Positions 9,607-22,355 of a DNA stretch of 64,000 nt are shown piece after piece. The notes beneath the pieces were generated by a model. It searched no databases. It had not been told where the DNA came from and saw nothing but the letters and a program-made list of their open reading frames with translations. A program made the position numbers and the translations under genes. This DNA comes from Glycine soja (taxonomy: Eukaryota > Streptophyta > Magnoliopsida > Fabales > Fabaceae): contig NC_041019.1 of the NCBI RefSeq assembly GCF_004193775.1, forward strand, positions 32,119,280 through 32,183,279, in the 5' to 3' direction. The stretch's first letter is position 1, and every line of letters starts with the position of its first letter.

Positions 9607-10576
9607 TGTTAGTCGTCTTATATGACTAACTTTTGTATAGAAAACATTTTCCAAAACTTGTATAGTTCCCCAATTTATGGTTATTTTGTAGTAGTTTGTA
9701 AATAAATCTTGTTTTATTGTTAAAGTTGTCTCTAGAATATTTCCATTGGATTTAATGATGAAATTTGTGCAATTTCAAGTTAAAAAGAGGCTAAGTCATG
9801 AAGTGCTAAAAGTGACAGTTGAGCTCAGCTCAGTAGTTGGTCTAAGTGCGCATCCATCGTTAAGCACAACTTCAGCGTGATAGAAGAATCTAGTAGAGCA
9901 ACAACATCAAGGCCGCATGCTAAGCGCGAGATCAGTGCACTAAGCGCAGCAATTGTCTTCAGCTAGGCTCAGCGCATGACGGGCGCTAAGCTCAAATCCA
10001 CTTACTTGCACTAAGCGTGAGGATGGCACTAAGCATAATGTCACGGATTTATAGCCTATTTAAAGCCTATCTTGTGCAGAATTAGGGTACCGACAACTTT
10101 TGCAGAGAATTCCAGAGCACACCACAGTGCCTATTTCGGGAAAAGAGCTCTGGAGGTAGCAAGAGGAGCAGCTTTTGCAGAAAGACCTAGGTTTTGTAAT
10201 TAGAGAGAGATTAGTGAGTTGTAGAGTGATTGTGAGATGTTGAGAATCCTTCTTGTGTAAGGAGAAGTTATTCTCTACTCTTAATCTCATTATTGTTAGG
10301 GTTTTTCTATAATGGCTGGCTAAACACCTTTATTGGGGATTTCTAAAGAACAGCTGGTGTAATTACTTTAATATCTAATTGGTTGTGTTTATTGTGTTCA
10401 ATGCTTCTTTCAGTGCTTAAAAATCCTATATGCTCTTGGTCTGATCACCCATTTGTGTGCATAGTTAGGTGACTTTAGCATTGGGAAATGTACTGTTGCC
10501 TTAGAACTTAATTGAAGCAGGATTGAAACTTAGTCTTAAATGAGGGATCTACGGATTAAGTTTTGGTTTGAAATAT
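9607..10576 (+). mobile_element. LTR F: Athila-type LTR, 5' part, plus orientation
   Basis: It starts TGTTAGTCGTC and is the reverse-complement partner of 23397-24286 (element C's 3' LTR), so it is the same LTR family in the opposite orientation. A cluster of GCTAAGCGC-type motifs (9815-10035) precedes a TATA-like CTATTTAAAG at 10056-10065. The copy stops at 10576 within ...TTTGAAATAT, exactly where element B's LTR begins; C's LTR continues beyond the equivalent point. It was therefore interrupted by insertion of B. Confidence 0.85.
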
Positions 10577-11986
10577 TGTTCGCTTTCGACAAGTGCATCG
10601 GATCGTACAAGTAGTATAAAACAGTAAGAACCGAATATCAAACTCTCGGGGAACTTGTGTTACTTGGTAAAGCTATTTTAGTGAATAGGTGTCTAGTGTG
10701 AAAAGAGATGTGTTTACTATGAACAGGTGTGTAAACTAACTATTAAAAGGGAAAATCACGTGAGAAATGATGCGTAAAAACAAGTAGATGACACGTTGGT
10801 CTTCCTAATAGGTGCTTGATGTTAGAAGGATATTCTCTACTTAACAATGCTCATGCGTTCTATGGTGTCTCCTGAAATGCTAAACCCCGATTCCTCATTA
10901 TAGTCTAGCCTAATCCTGAGCAAGCATCGTCCGCAGATTCCTCTTATTGGACTAAACTCGACTAGGACCGCATTAATACAAACATACAACAACTAGGTTA
11001 CCGTACCTCAATTCCTCGTGAAAATATGACAAACTAGCCCTGTCCTATCAAGTTCTAAGAATCAGACCAGTTTCCACTATTGAATGATCCTAAAAACACA
11101 TGCATCTACGTGATCAAGGCAAAAGCATGGTAGAATGAAGTTCTGATAGCACAGTGAACACACAAAACATCATAAAAAAGATAAAAAGATATTTACATCA
11201 AGTACCTACAAGGAAGATTCAACAGAGGATTTAGCTTTTCATAACTGGGAAGCTTCCTTATAACGAAGAGAAAAGAAAGATGAAAGGTTGCAGAAATACA
11301 AGTAGTAGGGATGTCTCCTCCACCTCTAGAACCTCACAATCACTCACAAACTCATCTCAAGCTCTCAGGATGGCTTCCTCTTCCAGCTCTGGTCTCTGCA
11401 GATCTTTATACAACAAATTCTCTCAAACTCTCTGGAACTTGGACCTTTCTCTCTCTAGAACTCTCCAATTATGTAGAAGCTTCAAGAAAATGCCAAACTC
11501 CCTTCCAAAATCTGATTTCAGGCTTAAATAGGTGGCTTTGTTCATGCTCGTGCACTTAGCACAATTCTAAACCGCTTAGCGCACATCAGTGAATTTCAGC
11601 TTAGCACTGGCTTTTCTCGCTCAGCGAATGGAGCGAAGCGGTGTGCTTAGCGGGATGGCCCTTCACTCAGTGAGCATGCACAGGTCATCCTTCTTCTAGA
11701 TTCTTCCTCGCGCTTAGCTGAGGAGTGTTGCGCATAGCGGATGGCTCGCTAAGCTGACAGGTTGGCTTAGCGAGAGGGTGAAAATCAACACTATACAAAC
11801 TCGTCTAATTAACCTGAAATTGAGAGAAAATGATTATTAAACACACAAAATGGAAGTACTAAGTATTGATTACCTATCTTTACCCAAAAGTAATTACAAC
11901 ACTACAAGATAACCATAAATTGGAGGAGTTTGATACAATTTACATAGGTTTTATACACAAAAGTTAGTCGTATTCATCGACTAACA
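10577..11986 (-). mobile_element. 3' LTR of Athila-type element B
   Basis: On the minus strand it runs from TGTTAGTCGATG at 11986 to GCGAACA at 10577, giving TG...CA ends and a length of 1410 bp. It contains the same CGCTTAGCG-type motif cluster (about 11545-11770) upstream of a TATA-like CTATTTAAG (near 11525), as in LTRs F and C. The five bases left of it are AATAT; the matching duplication cannot be checked because B's other end is lost. Confidence 0.85.
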
Positions 11987-12000
11987 ACTTCCCCAAATTT
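11987..12000 (-). promoter_or_regulatory. Polypurine tract of element B
   Basis: On the minus strand AAATTTGGGGAAGT directly abuts the LTR start. This is the expected primer site for plus-strand DNA synthesis. Element C has the parallel AATTTAGGGGAGTT. Confidence 0.8.
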
Positions 12001-13006
12001 ATAGTTTTGCTTGTCCTCAAGCAAATAAAGAACAGTTCACTGGTCCCCAAGTGACAATAACATGCAGTGACTATGTACAAAGGTGTATGCAACAAAAGTT
12101 ACTAATTGCATGATAAGAGAGCACAAATTCTAGACTTATCTAAGGAATCTTTTCAATACAATTTAGCTTACTCACTAGCCTTTCACTTTAATTTGCTTTT
12201 GACCTTATTACACCAGCACACATTTTCTTTGATCGCTTTTCTTTTTCTTTTTCCTTTTTTTTAACACATAACTTATTTGTTGTGTGTGCTGATGCTTTAT
12301 CTTTTTCTTTACATCCCAATCAGTTCCACTCCCCCAAATTTGGGGTAAATTTGCCTTGAACCATATGCTCTCCTAGAATCTAAACAAGGTATCTGGAGAT
12401 AATCATTCAGGTTTAGGGTTCAAATTTTTGACAAAATCATTCAGCTCACAAAGGGTGCAAATGATACAATTGTAATTCAAGGTAAGCTTTTTGGTCAAAA
12501 GGCTTGTGTATGCATAATCATGGCCTTCATCATGTCCTCCTTTATACATTTCATTCTAAAATTCAGAGATTGATGCAAAGATTATCACTCAAAGCTAGTC
12601 GTTCACTCACAGTTTAAGTTCACACACTCATCGGTTTTGGTTCAAGCTTTTCTTTCTCAATCAATCTGTCTACTGACTAACAATTCTAAATGCAAGTTCA
12701 CATTCTTGTTCTTTCTTTGTCTAACATACACACTTGGTCAAACTCATGAAAAGAAACATAAACTCCATCACAATCATGCATTCAATTCAAAACCAAATCA
12801 TACACCAATTTTCACAAAAAGATAAAAGTGTTCTACTACCATATCAACAAAAATCAAGTCAAACTGTTCCATATGCTTCAGAATGAGCAAACCAATTACC
12901 CATAAATAAAAGTAGTAGTGTGTATAAACATAAAAGAAATATTGTACTGAAACCATAATCATAATAATAATAATCCAAAAAGAAAACAAAAAGTATCATT
13001 AGGAAT
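12001..13006 (-). other. 3' noncoding internal region of element B
   Basis: AT-rich DNA with no supported gene. It is collinear with 24301-25724 of element C (shared phrases such as GTTTTGCTTGTCCTCAA next to the polypurine tract), so it is untranslated element sequence. Confidence 0.75.
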
Positions 13007-14468
13007 TTAGAATTCCTGTGACTGGTCCAGGGTATCCTGTGTCTTAACATCCTCCTCATCTGTCAGATGAAATACTGGAGTAGCTGGAGGAGAAGTGTCC
13101 ATAGCCAGGACTGGTGTGGTTGGGTCCTCTGGTATCTCTAGAATAAGAGTGGAGGGATTTGCTATGTGCTGAGGTGAGGGTAGGTCCACCACTGGTGTAG
13201 GAGGCTCTGAAGTGGCCTCAAGAGATCTCTCAGGAGTGGTAGTAGTTACCTGTCTCACCTGTGTCTCTCACTTGCCTCCTCCCCTAAAGCAAATGGCTAT
13301 GGAATGGTGGCCTCAGATGACTCATCCTCCACATACTATGGTACCTGGGCTGTGGGACCTTCATCTTACCTATGAAGAGAAGGTTGAGTCCCGGGCCAGG
13401 CTACTATCTCCCTAAACTGCTCAACTGAAGGAATAGATCCTGGAGGCGCCACCACCTGTAAACTCTATAATAAAATGATCTATCCCTGATGAATGCTTTG
13501 AAGCATGGCTTCAAAGCACTGAGAATCTGTTTGAGCTGGGACACAAGGAGCTGCTGGAGTAGAAGCTGCAGAAGTGGAAGGAAGCTCAGCTGGCCTTGCC
13601 CTTGCCCTCCTAGCCCCTCGGATGGAAACTATTAGATCCTCTAGATTCCAACAGTTCTTCCTGATGTAGGTCAAGTTAATGACCGGGCTTAGGCGCTCAA
13701 AAGTAAGGCTTTCAGAGACAACCCCTCTGGCTCTACATAATGCAGTGATCAGAGTAGGAAATCCAAGTCTGGAAGTGTTAAATTGGGCTATAGAAGTCAT
13801 CTGACCAGAAATAAGAGCTCCTATGTTCATGTCCAAGCGAGAGATTAGGCCAAAGATCAGCCTAGCTCTGTCCACTTTCAGGTTAGAGGTATGTGATGTG
13901 GGGGCCAGGTTGGAGTATGAGAGAACACTCCACACCTGAGCTAGAGTATTCAAATCCTTCTTGAGAATCTTTCCAGGATGGCCCTCGGTGTTCAAGATGA
14001 ACCCTCGGCCTAGTATGCATAAGGCAGCCTCAATCTCTCTGTAATCTGTGGGCAACCTACAGTATCTGGAGTATATGGGTAAAGTCTCACCCTCTGCCAA
14101 TACCACAGGTGTCTCTAGGAATGTGTTAAGACTATCAGCATCAATCTTCACTAAGTGACCTCTGACTTTGGATTGCTTTGGTGAAGGTCCCTCAGAGTTG
14201 TATAAGTTTGCATAGAACTCTTTCACCAAAGCCAAGTCTATGCTCCCATCAACCAAATTGGTGAGGCGTTTATGGAAATTACGCCTCTCCAATTCAGTTT
14301 TAAAATCATCTAGCTTAGTGTGATAGAGCTCTACCTTCCTCTCAGGTAAGATGTTTCTCACCAAAACATAACTGTGTACGGGTTCCAAGCATCTAAGGAG
14401 GAAAACCTCCTTGTATCATATTGTGTTGTGGGTCTTGAACCAATACTTTCACGTTTCCTAGAAGCCAT
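13007..14468 (-). pseudogene. 3' ORF of element B (putative plant transposon protein, env position)
   Basis: The ATG at 14468 follows a CAG acceptor directly. The first 27 codons run in one frame, then a frameshift near 14388 moves to a 302-codon frame (14388-13480). It shows the family landmarks LPERKVELYHTKLDDFK, VKEFYANLY, RGHLVKIDADSLNTFL, LIFGLISRLDMNIG and LGFPTLITALC. An acidic, Pro/Thr-rich tail continues in another frame to 13007. The same family is seen in elements C, D and E. It occupies the place where retroviruses carry env, but I see no signal peptide or membrane helix, so I do not call it an envelope. I take it to be the Pfam 'putative plant transposon protein' family; the function is unknown. 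Confidence 0.8.
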
Positions 14469-15263
14469 CTGCATATAAAGGAACCAAACAGTTAGATAGG
14501 ACACAAGTTGATCAAATTCAAAAACTAACAAATAAAACTGAAAAAGGCACTGACGGCTTAGCGAGACATGGTCAGCTTAGCTGGCCTTCATAAAAAAAAC
14601 ACTACCGCTTAGCGACATGTTGTGTTGCTGAGTAGAAGTTGCAAAAATTCAGCTTTTGCATAATTGGTTTACCTAGTAAGTACCCACTAAGCCTAAGGTC
14701 TGCTGCAAGGGTTTGCGCTCAGCGCCTCAGAGGCTACACTTAGCGGCATCATACAGTTAAAAACAATACACTAAGTATGGGGGCTTAGCGAGTGGGCTCG
14801 CTTAGCTTGATGGATGCCATAACAAAATGCTCTTGGCTCAGGGAATCTCGGCTTAGCGCGTGGCTATCAACAAAAAATTTGACTACGTTACCTGGGCTTA
14901 GCAATTCAGCTCATCCTTAAAAGATGAACTCGCTTAGCGCAGTAGCCGTGCTTAGCGAATTCTTCCAAGAACACGAATATTCAATGAGTACTGATGAACT
15001 TGCTTAGCGCAGCATGCTCGCTTAGCAAGTTCATCGCATTTCCTAGAAAATGCAGTTCGTTTTCTTGCATTTTTCAAGTCTCTCAAAGGCATATCAGACA
15101 TGCAATGTTCTCAAAATAATCAATACAGTACAAACTTATATAAAGTCCTAATCTTAAACTATTTCTGAAAAAGCATTAAAACCCTAAAAATCTAAAGCTA
15201 AATGTAAGGTTTTCTACCCTAATGTTCAGACAAGAAAAAGATAAAGGGAAGTAAGGAACTTAC
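14469..15263 (-). other. Predicted intron upstream of element B 3' ORF
   Basis: On the minus strand GTAAGTT at 15263 follows a leader ending AATACAA, and TATATGCAG touches the ORF's ATG at 14468. The 795-bp span between them contains many CGCTTAGCG-type motifs. The same arrangement recurs in elements C and E. Confidence 0.6.
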
Positions 15264-16020
15264 TTGTATTGTTGATGCTTTGTGATTGGAAGTTGATAAT
15301 GCACAAATAAAGCACAGATGCAAAATGTGCAAAATTTTGGAGAGAGAGAATGCAGAGAAGAAGTTGGCAAAATTTGGAAATTGTGAGTGTAACTGTCGTT
15401 ACACTTACTTAAGCAGTTTTCGACACTCTCGCTTAGCGGACCTCCGCGCTAAGTGAGCCAAAGAGACATTTGGTTTCTCACGGAAGCTCGCTTAGCGGAT
15501 CCACGCGCTTAGCCGACGTTTGAAATTCAAAATCAAATTTTTTTTTTTGCACAAACAAAAGGCTTGGCTTAGCGCTCGGATAAGACCGCTTAGCGAGTTA
15601 TGCAGATAAAAAAACCTGCAACTCTCGTTAAGCCATGCTTTGGGCTGGCTTAGCTAAAATGATGCATCTTAAGTACAGAGGAGAGAGCGCTTAGCGGATA
15701 AGGAATCACTTAGCACTTACATTGCCGCAAGGAGTTTAGCTTAGCCGCCATGACTGGCGCTTAGCTCCATGAACCCCAGTTCTGGCCGCAAGGAAATGAG
15801 CTTAGCGGCAACGAGTCGCGCTTAGCCAAACACTACACTATGCTTAGCGGTTAGGCTGTTGCTTAGCCAAATTCAGATCGAACTAAAATTGGCTTAGCTC
15901 AGCCTTGGCTAGCTTAGCGGACCAAATCAGCCTCAGATGCAAGGGTTGCTCGCTAAGCGCTTGAGACTCATGGCTTAGCGCATGAACAAAGATGCACTTA
16001 GCACGAGGCTTGTGCTTAGT
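14555..16020 (-). repeat. CGCTTAGCG motif array of element B
   Basis: Several dozen copies of CGCTTAGCG/CGCTAAGCG-like 9-11-mers with short, variable spacing. They occur within the predicted intron (14555-15030) and upstream of the leader exon (15425-16020). The intervening 300 bp, which would be the leader, is nearly free of them. The motif is a near palindrome with arms GCGCT/AGCGC around one base. Confidence 0.85.
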
Positions 16021-16197
16021 GAAAGGATTATTTTTCAAAAAAATGTTTTCTAAGTCATTTTTCAGTCCCTTCCTCAACAAATTGAAACTCTTATATCTAA
16101 CATTCAAGGATAAGCTGATATACTCCAATGTACAGATTATAAAGCAAGTTCCACATTATATAATGCATGACAAACAAAGATAACAGAAATTAAAACT

Positions 16198-16243
16198 GGG
16201 TTGCCTCCTAGGAAGCGCTTCTTTAACATCATTAGCTTGATGC
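16198..16243 (-). other. Conserved post-pol motif, element B
   Basis: On the minus strand GATGTTAAAGAAGCGC is followed by AGGAGGCAACCCAG, lying just past the integrase gene. Close copies are at 28933-28980 (element C) and 38764-38800 (element D). It is recognisable in Athila-like elements in general; its role is unknown. Confidence 0.7.
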
Positions 16244-16358
16244 TTTTACCTTAATAGGTGATTAAATAAACAGTGTTATGTGCCCTTGTAAATTCTTCAC
16301 CATGGTACAGTTTTAACCACTGGCCATTTACTACCCATGTCTTGTCAGGATTCTGAGA

Positions 16359-18409
16359 TTATGGGTCATATAGCTCTATTGCACCATAAGATCGAACTTT
16401 CTTGATAACAAAGGGTCCATACCATTTGGAATTCAGCTTACCAGGAAATAATTTCAATCTCGAATTAAAAAGTAGTACCTGTTGTCCTGGTTTGAAGTCT
16501 TTCTTCAACAGTTTTTTGTCATGGTATGCCTTGACTTTCTCTTTGTAAAGTCTTGAAGATTCATAAGCTGTTAATCGCATTTCTTCAAGCTCCAACAATT
16601 GGATCTTTTTGTGCTCTCTGGACGCCTTCTCATCAAAGTTTAGAAATTTTAAAGCCCAATATGCCTTGTGTTCCATTTCGACTGGTAAATGACATGATCT
16701 GCTATACACCAGTTGAAAAGGAGACAAACCAATTGGAGTTTTGTATGCAGTTCTGTATGCCCACAGTGCATCTTCTAATTTGACTGACCAATCTTTTCTG
16801 GTTGACGCCACTGTTTTTTCTAGTATTTTCTTTAATTCCCTGTTAGATACTTTGACTTGCCCATTAGTTTGAGGATGGTAGGGGGACGCCACTCTATAAT
16901 TCACATGGTATTGACTCAACACCTTTTGAAGTTGAGTATTACAGAAATGCGAACCACCATCACTGATTAAGATTTGAGGTACTCCAAATCAAGCAAAAAT
17001 ATTCTTCTTGATAAATTTCACCATAGTCTTAGCATCATTCCTTGAAGTGGTCATAGCTTCCACCCATTTAGACACATAATCCACAACTACCAAAATATAT
17101 TCATTTCCTGCAGATGAAGGAAATGGACCCATGAAGTCGATACCCCAACAATCAAAAACTTCAACTTCCATAATGTTTTGCAGAGGCATCTCATTCCTTC
17201 GGGAAATTCCCCCCATTCTCTGACATTGGTCACACTTTAAGACATGGTGATGGGCATCTTTAAAAAGTATTGGCCAGAAAAATCCTGACTGCAAAACCTT
17301 AGTTGTTGTTTTGTCTCCGCCATAATGCCCACCACATGGTGAATTGTGACAATGCCACAATATGCCCTTGGCCTCCTCACTTGTCACACATCTTCGAAGG
17401 AGATTATCTGCACCTACTTTGAACAAGTGTGGATCATCCCAAACGTAATGTCGGGCATCATAGAAGAATCTCTTTCTCTACTGCCAATTGAGATCTTTCG
17501 GTATGACACCTGTTGCCTTGAAATTAGCCATATCAGCGAACCAGGGTCTCCCTGCAATCAAAAACAAAGATTTATCAAGAAATTTATCTTTTATTTCAGC
17601 CTCTTTTTAAGTGACATCTTCATTCACCAATCTGGATAGGTTGTCTGCTACCACATTTTCAGAACCTTTCTTGTCCTTGATGACTAAATCAAATTCTTGA
17701 AGCAGCAGTATCCATCTGATCAATCGTGTCTTGGAATCAGCTTTGCACAACAAATAATTTATTGTTGCATGATCAATGTAAATCACTATCTTTGATCCCA
17801 CCAGATAAGATCGAAATTTCTCAAGTGCAAACACAATTGCCAGCAATTCTTTCTCAGTGGTGGGATAATTAATCTGGGCATCATTCAAAACTTTGCTAGC
17901 ATAATAGATGGTATGAAACATTCTGCTCTTACGCTGCCCCAGCACAACACCTACTGCATAATCACTTGCATCACACATCAATTCAAACTCTTGTCCCTAG
18001 TCTGGTGCTGTAATCACAAGAGCAGAAACCAATTTGGCTTTGAGAGTGTTAAAGGCTTCTAAGCATTCTTCATTGAATACAAACACAGCCTCCTTGTTCA
18101 ACAGATTGCTTAGGGGTTTAGCAATTTTGGAAAAGCCTTTAATGAATCGCCGATAAAATCCAGCATGACCCAAAAAACTACGTATGCCTTTTACATTAAT
18201 TGGGGGTGGAAGTTTATCAATAACATCTAGTTTTGCTTGTGTCCCAACACAATACCTTCTTGAACCATAAAGTGACATTTTTCCCAATTAAGCACCAAAT
18301 TAGATTCTTCACAGCACCGTAACACTTTCTCTAAATTTGCTAAGCAATTTCCAAAAGTTGCACCAAAGACCGAAAAATCATCCATAAAGACTTCGATACA
18401 TTTCTCTAC
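16359..18409 (-). pseudogene. RT C-terminal part, RNase H and integrase of element B
   Basis: Reading down the minus strand: RT palm end with the catalytic FMDDFSVFG near 18390 and thumb; RNase H at 17981-17607 ([57 protein letters not shown]); integrase at 17426-16359 (HCHNSPCGGHYGG zinc region, [41 protein letters not shown]). The domain order is standard Ty3, and the style (WGIDFMGPFPSS, DGGSHF) is that of the Athila group. A TGA interrupts the integrase near 16987 and further stops lie between RNase H and integrase. A solo LTR splits the RT at 18410. Confidence 0.88.
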
Positions 18410-20020
18410 TATCATACCCTAATTTCATCCGGGGATTATTATTTGATGATATACAACCTTTGATTGGCCGCTTCGAGATACTTGTCACCCTTTGTTGCAC
18501 AATATGTGAAGTCCCAAGACGTGTCGAAAATCAAAAGGAAGCAGGCTTACGCGATCCGTGAAAATTCCGTAATGTGACGGAAATCGAAAGGAGGTGTTTT
18601 TCGCAATGCGTGAGTTTTCGTAACTTCTTCGAAAGCTAAAAAAGAGTAAATACATAATCCGTAAGGATTCGTAACCTTGCGGAAGGAAAATAAGTATCGT
18701 TACGAAATTCGTAAAGTTTCGTAACGTTACGGAAAAAGAATTACCAAAAAAGGTAAAAGGGGGTGCATTTAGTAAAAAGGGGGGTACAAATAGCAATCGG
18801 GCCCACTTGGGCCTTCCAGATTCTTCCTCCAGAAGGCTGTTGCTTCTGGAGGAAGCAACCTTGCTCGCCTGGGCGAGCTGGGTGGCAAGCTCCTCCCCTA
18901 TTTTGCTATAAATAGGGGGAGGAGTGAAGAGAGAAGGTGTTCAGCCTTCTTGGCACTTCTTATTCTCTCGAAATTGCTGAGGAAAATTGTTTCCGTGAAG
19001 AAAATCCAAGCCGAGGCGCTTCCGTAACGTTTCCGTGAGTAATTATGCGAAGATTTTCAACCGTTCTTCGACATTCATCGTTCGTTCTTCGTTTTCTTCA
19101 GTCTTCAACTGGTAAGTACCCCAAACCGAGCTTTTCAATTCATTCTATGTACCCGTGGTGGTCCACATTTTGTTTTATGTATTTTTATTCTCATTTTCAT
19201 TCGCTTTCTATACCCCCTTTTGATGTGCTTCAGTCATTTATTTAAGTCATTTCTCGCCTAATCAAAAAATAAAATAAATTTCCACCAATCATTTGAATTG
19301 TATCATTCGTTAATTTTGGTTAAAATGAATTCCGACCGTTCGGTCATGCCGTAACCACGTTGGAAATCAAGAAAGAGGTAAAATAATAATATAATAATTA
19401 AAAATATCTTTTAGTAAAATGAAGCGAAAAAAAATCAATCGGACGTTTTCTCTTTGGGATTTCTCATTCTTAATTAGATTGACTAATAACTAAAGTGAAA
19501 CTAAGGCTAAAATCAACTCGCCTAGTCAAGCTCGTCCACAAAAAATAGGGTTTGAAAGTTTATCATTTCAGTTTCTTACCAAGTTAAAAGGATCATTTTT
19601 AAGGTCCAACGCCTTAAAAGTGATCACAATTCAAGTAAAAAGAATCGCTTAATTCACTCTTAAGAAAGAACTACGTAGGTCTGATTTCCTCTCCAAAGGA
19701 GGGTACGTACGAGCAAAAGCCCCGCTTTTGTCGACCTCAAAAAATAAAAAAGAAATAAAAGTTTAGGTAATACAATTTCCACAATTCTAAAAAATAGGCT
19801 GTTGTCCTTTGAGACAAACGTGAGAGGTGCTAATACCTTCCTCAAACGTAAATACAACTCCCGAACTTAGAATTTTCATTTTGACTGGTTTCCTTCGGTT
19901 TTCCCGACGTTTTCCATAAATAAACGTTGGTGGCGACTCCGCACATCTTTTCCTCCTTTGGAAAGTGCACGCGTGAGCCTCGCCTCGCTCGCCCACAAAA
20001 GGGCACGTTGCGACATCTAC
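18405..20020. repeat. 5-bp target-site duplication around the solo LTR
   Basis: TCTAC at 18405-18409 and TCTAC at 20016-20020 flank the LTR exactly. This proves insertion into the RT gene followed by LTR-LTR recombination. Confidence 0.9.
18410..20015 (+). mobile_element. Solo LTR of the Ogre/Tat-type family
   Basis: 1606 bp, starting TATCATACCC (expected TGTCATACCC) and ending GGCACGTTGCGACA. It aligns end to end with the 5' LTR of element E (47732-49440). Landmarks: one copy of GCTCGCCTGGGCGAGC (18863), TATA box GCTATAAATAGG near 18905, splice-donor-like GGTAAGTACC near 19110, and a hairpin module at 19671-19735. It is flanked by TCTAC target duplications, and no internal element sequence remains. 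Confidence 0.93.
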
Positions 20021-21421
20021 CATGTCATCAATAATTGCCATTATACATCTTTGGAAAGTAGCAGGGGCATGACATAAACCAAACGACATGCGGTGATAAG
20101 CAAAAACACCGAAAGGACATGTAAAAGCTATTTTTTCTTGATCCTGAGGATCTACCGCAATCTGATTGTGACCAAAGTATTCGTCCAAGAAACAGTAGAA
20201 AGATTGCCCTACAAGTCTCTCTAGCGTTTGATCCATGAAGGGAAGTGGGTAATGGTCTTTTCTTATGGCTTCATTGAGCTTCCTATAATCAATACACATT
20301 CTCCATCCAGTGATTGTTCTTGTAGGAATTAGCTCATTTCTATCATTTTTGACCACTGTCATCCCTTCTTTTTTGGAACAACTTGAACTGGACTAACCCA
20401 TGAGCTATCTGAAATTGGGTAGATGAGCCCTGCCTCTAGTAACTTGAGCACTTCGTTTCTTACTTCTTCTTTCATTATAGGATTCAATCTTCTCTGAGGT
20501 TGTCTCACGGGCTTGAAATTGGTTTCCAAATTGATTTTGTGCACACAATATGATGGATTGATTCCTTTTAAATCAGAGATGTGCCAAACAATAGCCGTTT
20601 TGCGATGTTTTATAATTTGCACCAGTTGATCCTCTTCTTCCTTCTTCAAAGAGTTGCTAATTATAACAGGTTTGGTCTCATTATTCTCCAAGAACACATA
20701 CTTTAAATGCGTTGGAAGGGTCTTTAATTCTGCTTTGGGCTTTTCTGTTGATCTCAAATTTTTTAATTCTTCAAAAACCACATGATCAACAAAGTTGTTT
20801 TTTGGATCATCAGGCTCTTCATCACAAACTAAGCAGTCTACCACATAACCAGGTTCTTTTTCCAAAGGAAACTGTAATATCATGGTTGAAGCTAATGATG
20901 TTATTTCTTGCTCCACCTCTTCTTCTTCAAAATAGGCATCACCCATATCTGAGTGTTTCATGGCTTCAAAGAGGTCAAAAGAGATTTTCTGATCCTCCAC
21001 ACTAAGTTCCAATCGACCTTTATCTGCACCTACAACATAGCCAGCAGTTACCATGGAAGGATATTCTGGAGTACTGGAGACAAACTTCATCCTTTTCTTC
21101 TTCGTTGATCAATTGATGATGGATTGTGGTAACTTGAAGAATGATTTCTTGATGTGCTTTTATCTTTGCATACTCTTCTTCTCTTCTGTCCACAACTTTA
21201 GTCATGTCATCTACCAACTTGCCAAGCTAAATTTCAATTCTTTTAAAAGCTTGTTGCTTTGAATCTACAGTATCTTTGAATTGCATTAGCAAGTCATCCA
21301 GATTAGACAATCCTTCTGCTTCATTTTGATAATAAGGTTGCCATTCTGACTCCCATTGATAATCTGCAAAAGAATAGTGATGCAATCCTACCCCGCAAGG
21401 GCATTGGATAGAAGACTCCAA
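20016..21421 (-). pseudogene. Gag tail, protease remnant and RT N-terminal part of element B
   Basis: At the upstream end (21421-21227) the frame reads a gag C-terminal segment (FADYQWESEWQPYY and a coiled LGKLVDDMTKVVDRREEE region). It is followed almost at once by a protease tail (GRLELSVEDQKISFDLF near 21000), so most of the protease, including its active site, is missing. RT follows at 20700-20016 with PVQVVPKKKG, WRMCIDYRKLN, DQEKIAFTCPFGVFAY and FGLCHAPATFQRC. There is a small frameshift at 20360. The coding is cut at 20015 by the solo LTR and at 21421 by foreign LTR sequence, so B has lost its 5' end. Confidence 0.85.
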
Positions 21422-21970
21422 GTAGATGGGGCCAGAGATCCAAGGGAAGGCCCTAGGATTCTCACGAGCCTTAGGATAGATTTTGAGCCCATGGGCTAAG
21501 TATGAGCCCGCTTATCTTTGTAAATATTAGAATAGGTTTTTCCTTGGTTTGGGCCTTGTATTTTGGCCATTCTAGTAGTATAGGGTTTTAGCCTTGTATT
21601 TCGAGGCATTTTGAGTAGTCTTTGTGGTAGGGACTTTTTTGTATTTTCATGTATTTTGTCATGGGGGTGAGCTTAGCTATTATAGGGGGTGTGTAGCTAA
21701 GCTCTAGCTTCTCATCTCAAGGAGGTGAGCTTAGCTATTAGAGAGGTGTGTGTAGCTAAGCTCTAGCTTCTTTAGGAATCCTTTCAAGGAAGCTTCTCAA
21801 GGAGGTGAGCTTAGTTATTGGAGGGGTGTGTGTAGCTAAGCTCTAGCTTCTCGAGGAAGTTTTCGCAAAGAAGCTTCTCAAGGAAGTTTTCTCAAGAAAG
21901 CTACCAAGTTTACTTACCTTTGTCTTTCACTACATCTCCATGGTGGAAAATCACTATTGAAGGACCTCAT
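21422..21970 (+). mobile_element. LTR-like fragment with hairpin repeats
   Basis: No open frame. The texture (AGGGTTTTAGCCTTGTATTT, then three repeats with palindromic arms) is that of a plant LTR in plus orientation. It is truncated at 21421 by the remains of element B, and its right limit is not clear. The assignment to a family is open. Confidence 0.5.
21666..21883 (+). repeat. Three tandem units with GAGCTTAGCTA / TAGCTAAGCTC arms
   Basis: Units start at 21666, 21724 and 21803, 58-79 bp apart. Each has an 11-bp inverted repeat around a 14-17 base loop (the third has one mismatch) followed by TAGCTTCT. Confidence 0.9.
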
Positions 21971-22019
21971 TGAAGCTGAAAGATCCAGCCTCCATAGAAG
22001 CTCTACAAGCAAGCTTCCA

Positions 22020-22355
22020 TCAAGAATTCCCTCCACCTTGGAAAGGATTTGACCTCAAATCCCGAGGTTCTTCATACTCTGGGCTCCTTCTCTCGACACC
22101 TGTAAAAAGAACAAAAACATATGTATTAGTGGTGTTTGGTATATTGAAGTAAGGTAAGGTCTGAAAACCCATTTCCTGGGCATCTTCCCATGAAGGAACA
22201 TGGTTCCTCACCAACTCAATGAGTGGTGCTACAAGTATAGAAAAATATAGGACAAACCTTTTGTAAAAGTTTGTTAAGTCATGGAAGCCCCAAATTTTTC
22301 TTATACTTGGTGGAGTGGGCCACTCAGGAATGATCTTTATTCTCTTAAGGTCCAT
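22020..22355 (-). pseudogene. Ty3 RT/RNase H connection fragment with polyprotein tail
   Basis: Minus strand: IKIIPEWPTPPSIRKIWGFH and NFYKRFVLYFSILVAPLIEL, the typical end of the RT thumb in Ty3 elements, then a separate tail reading EEPRDLRSNPFQGGGNS. The join skips RNase H and integrase, so this is an internal-deletion remnant of another element. Confidence 0.7.

Noticed and set aside
21666..21883. microRNA precursors from the 11-bp hairpin arms
   Set aside because: Stems are too short and the units are tandem LTR repeats; nothing supports a miRNA duplex.
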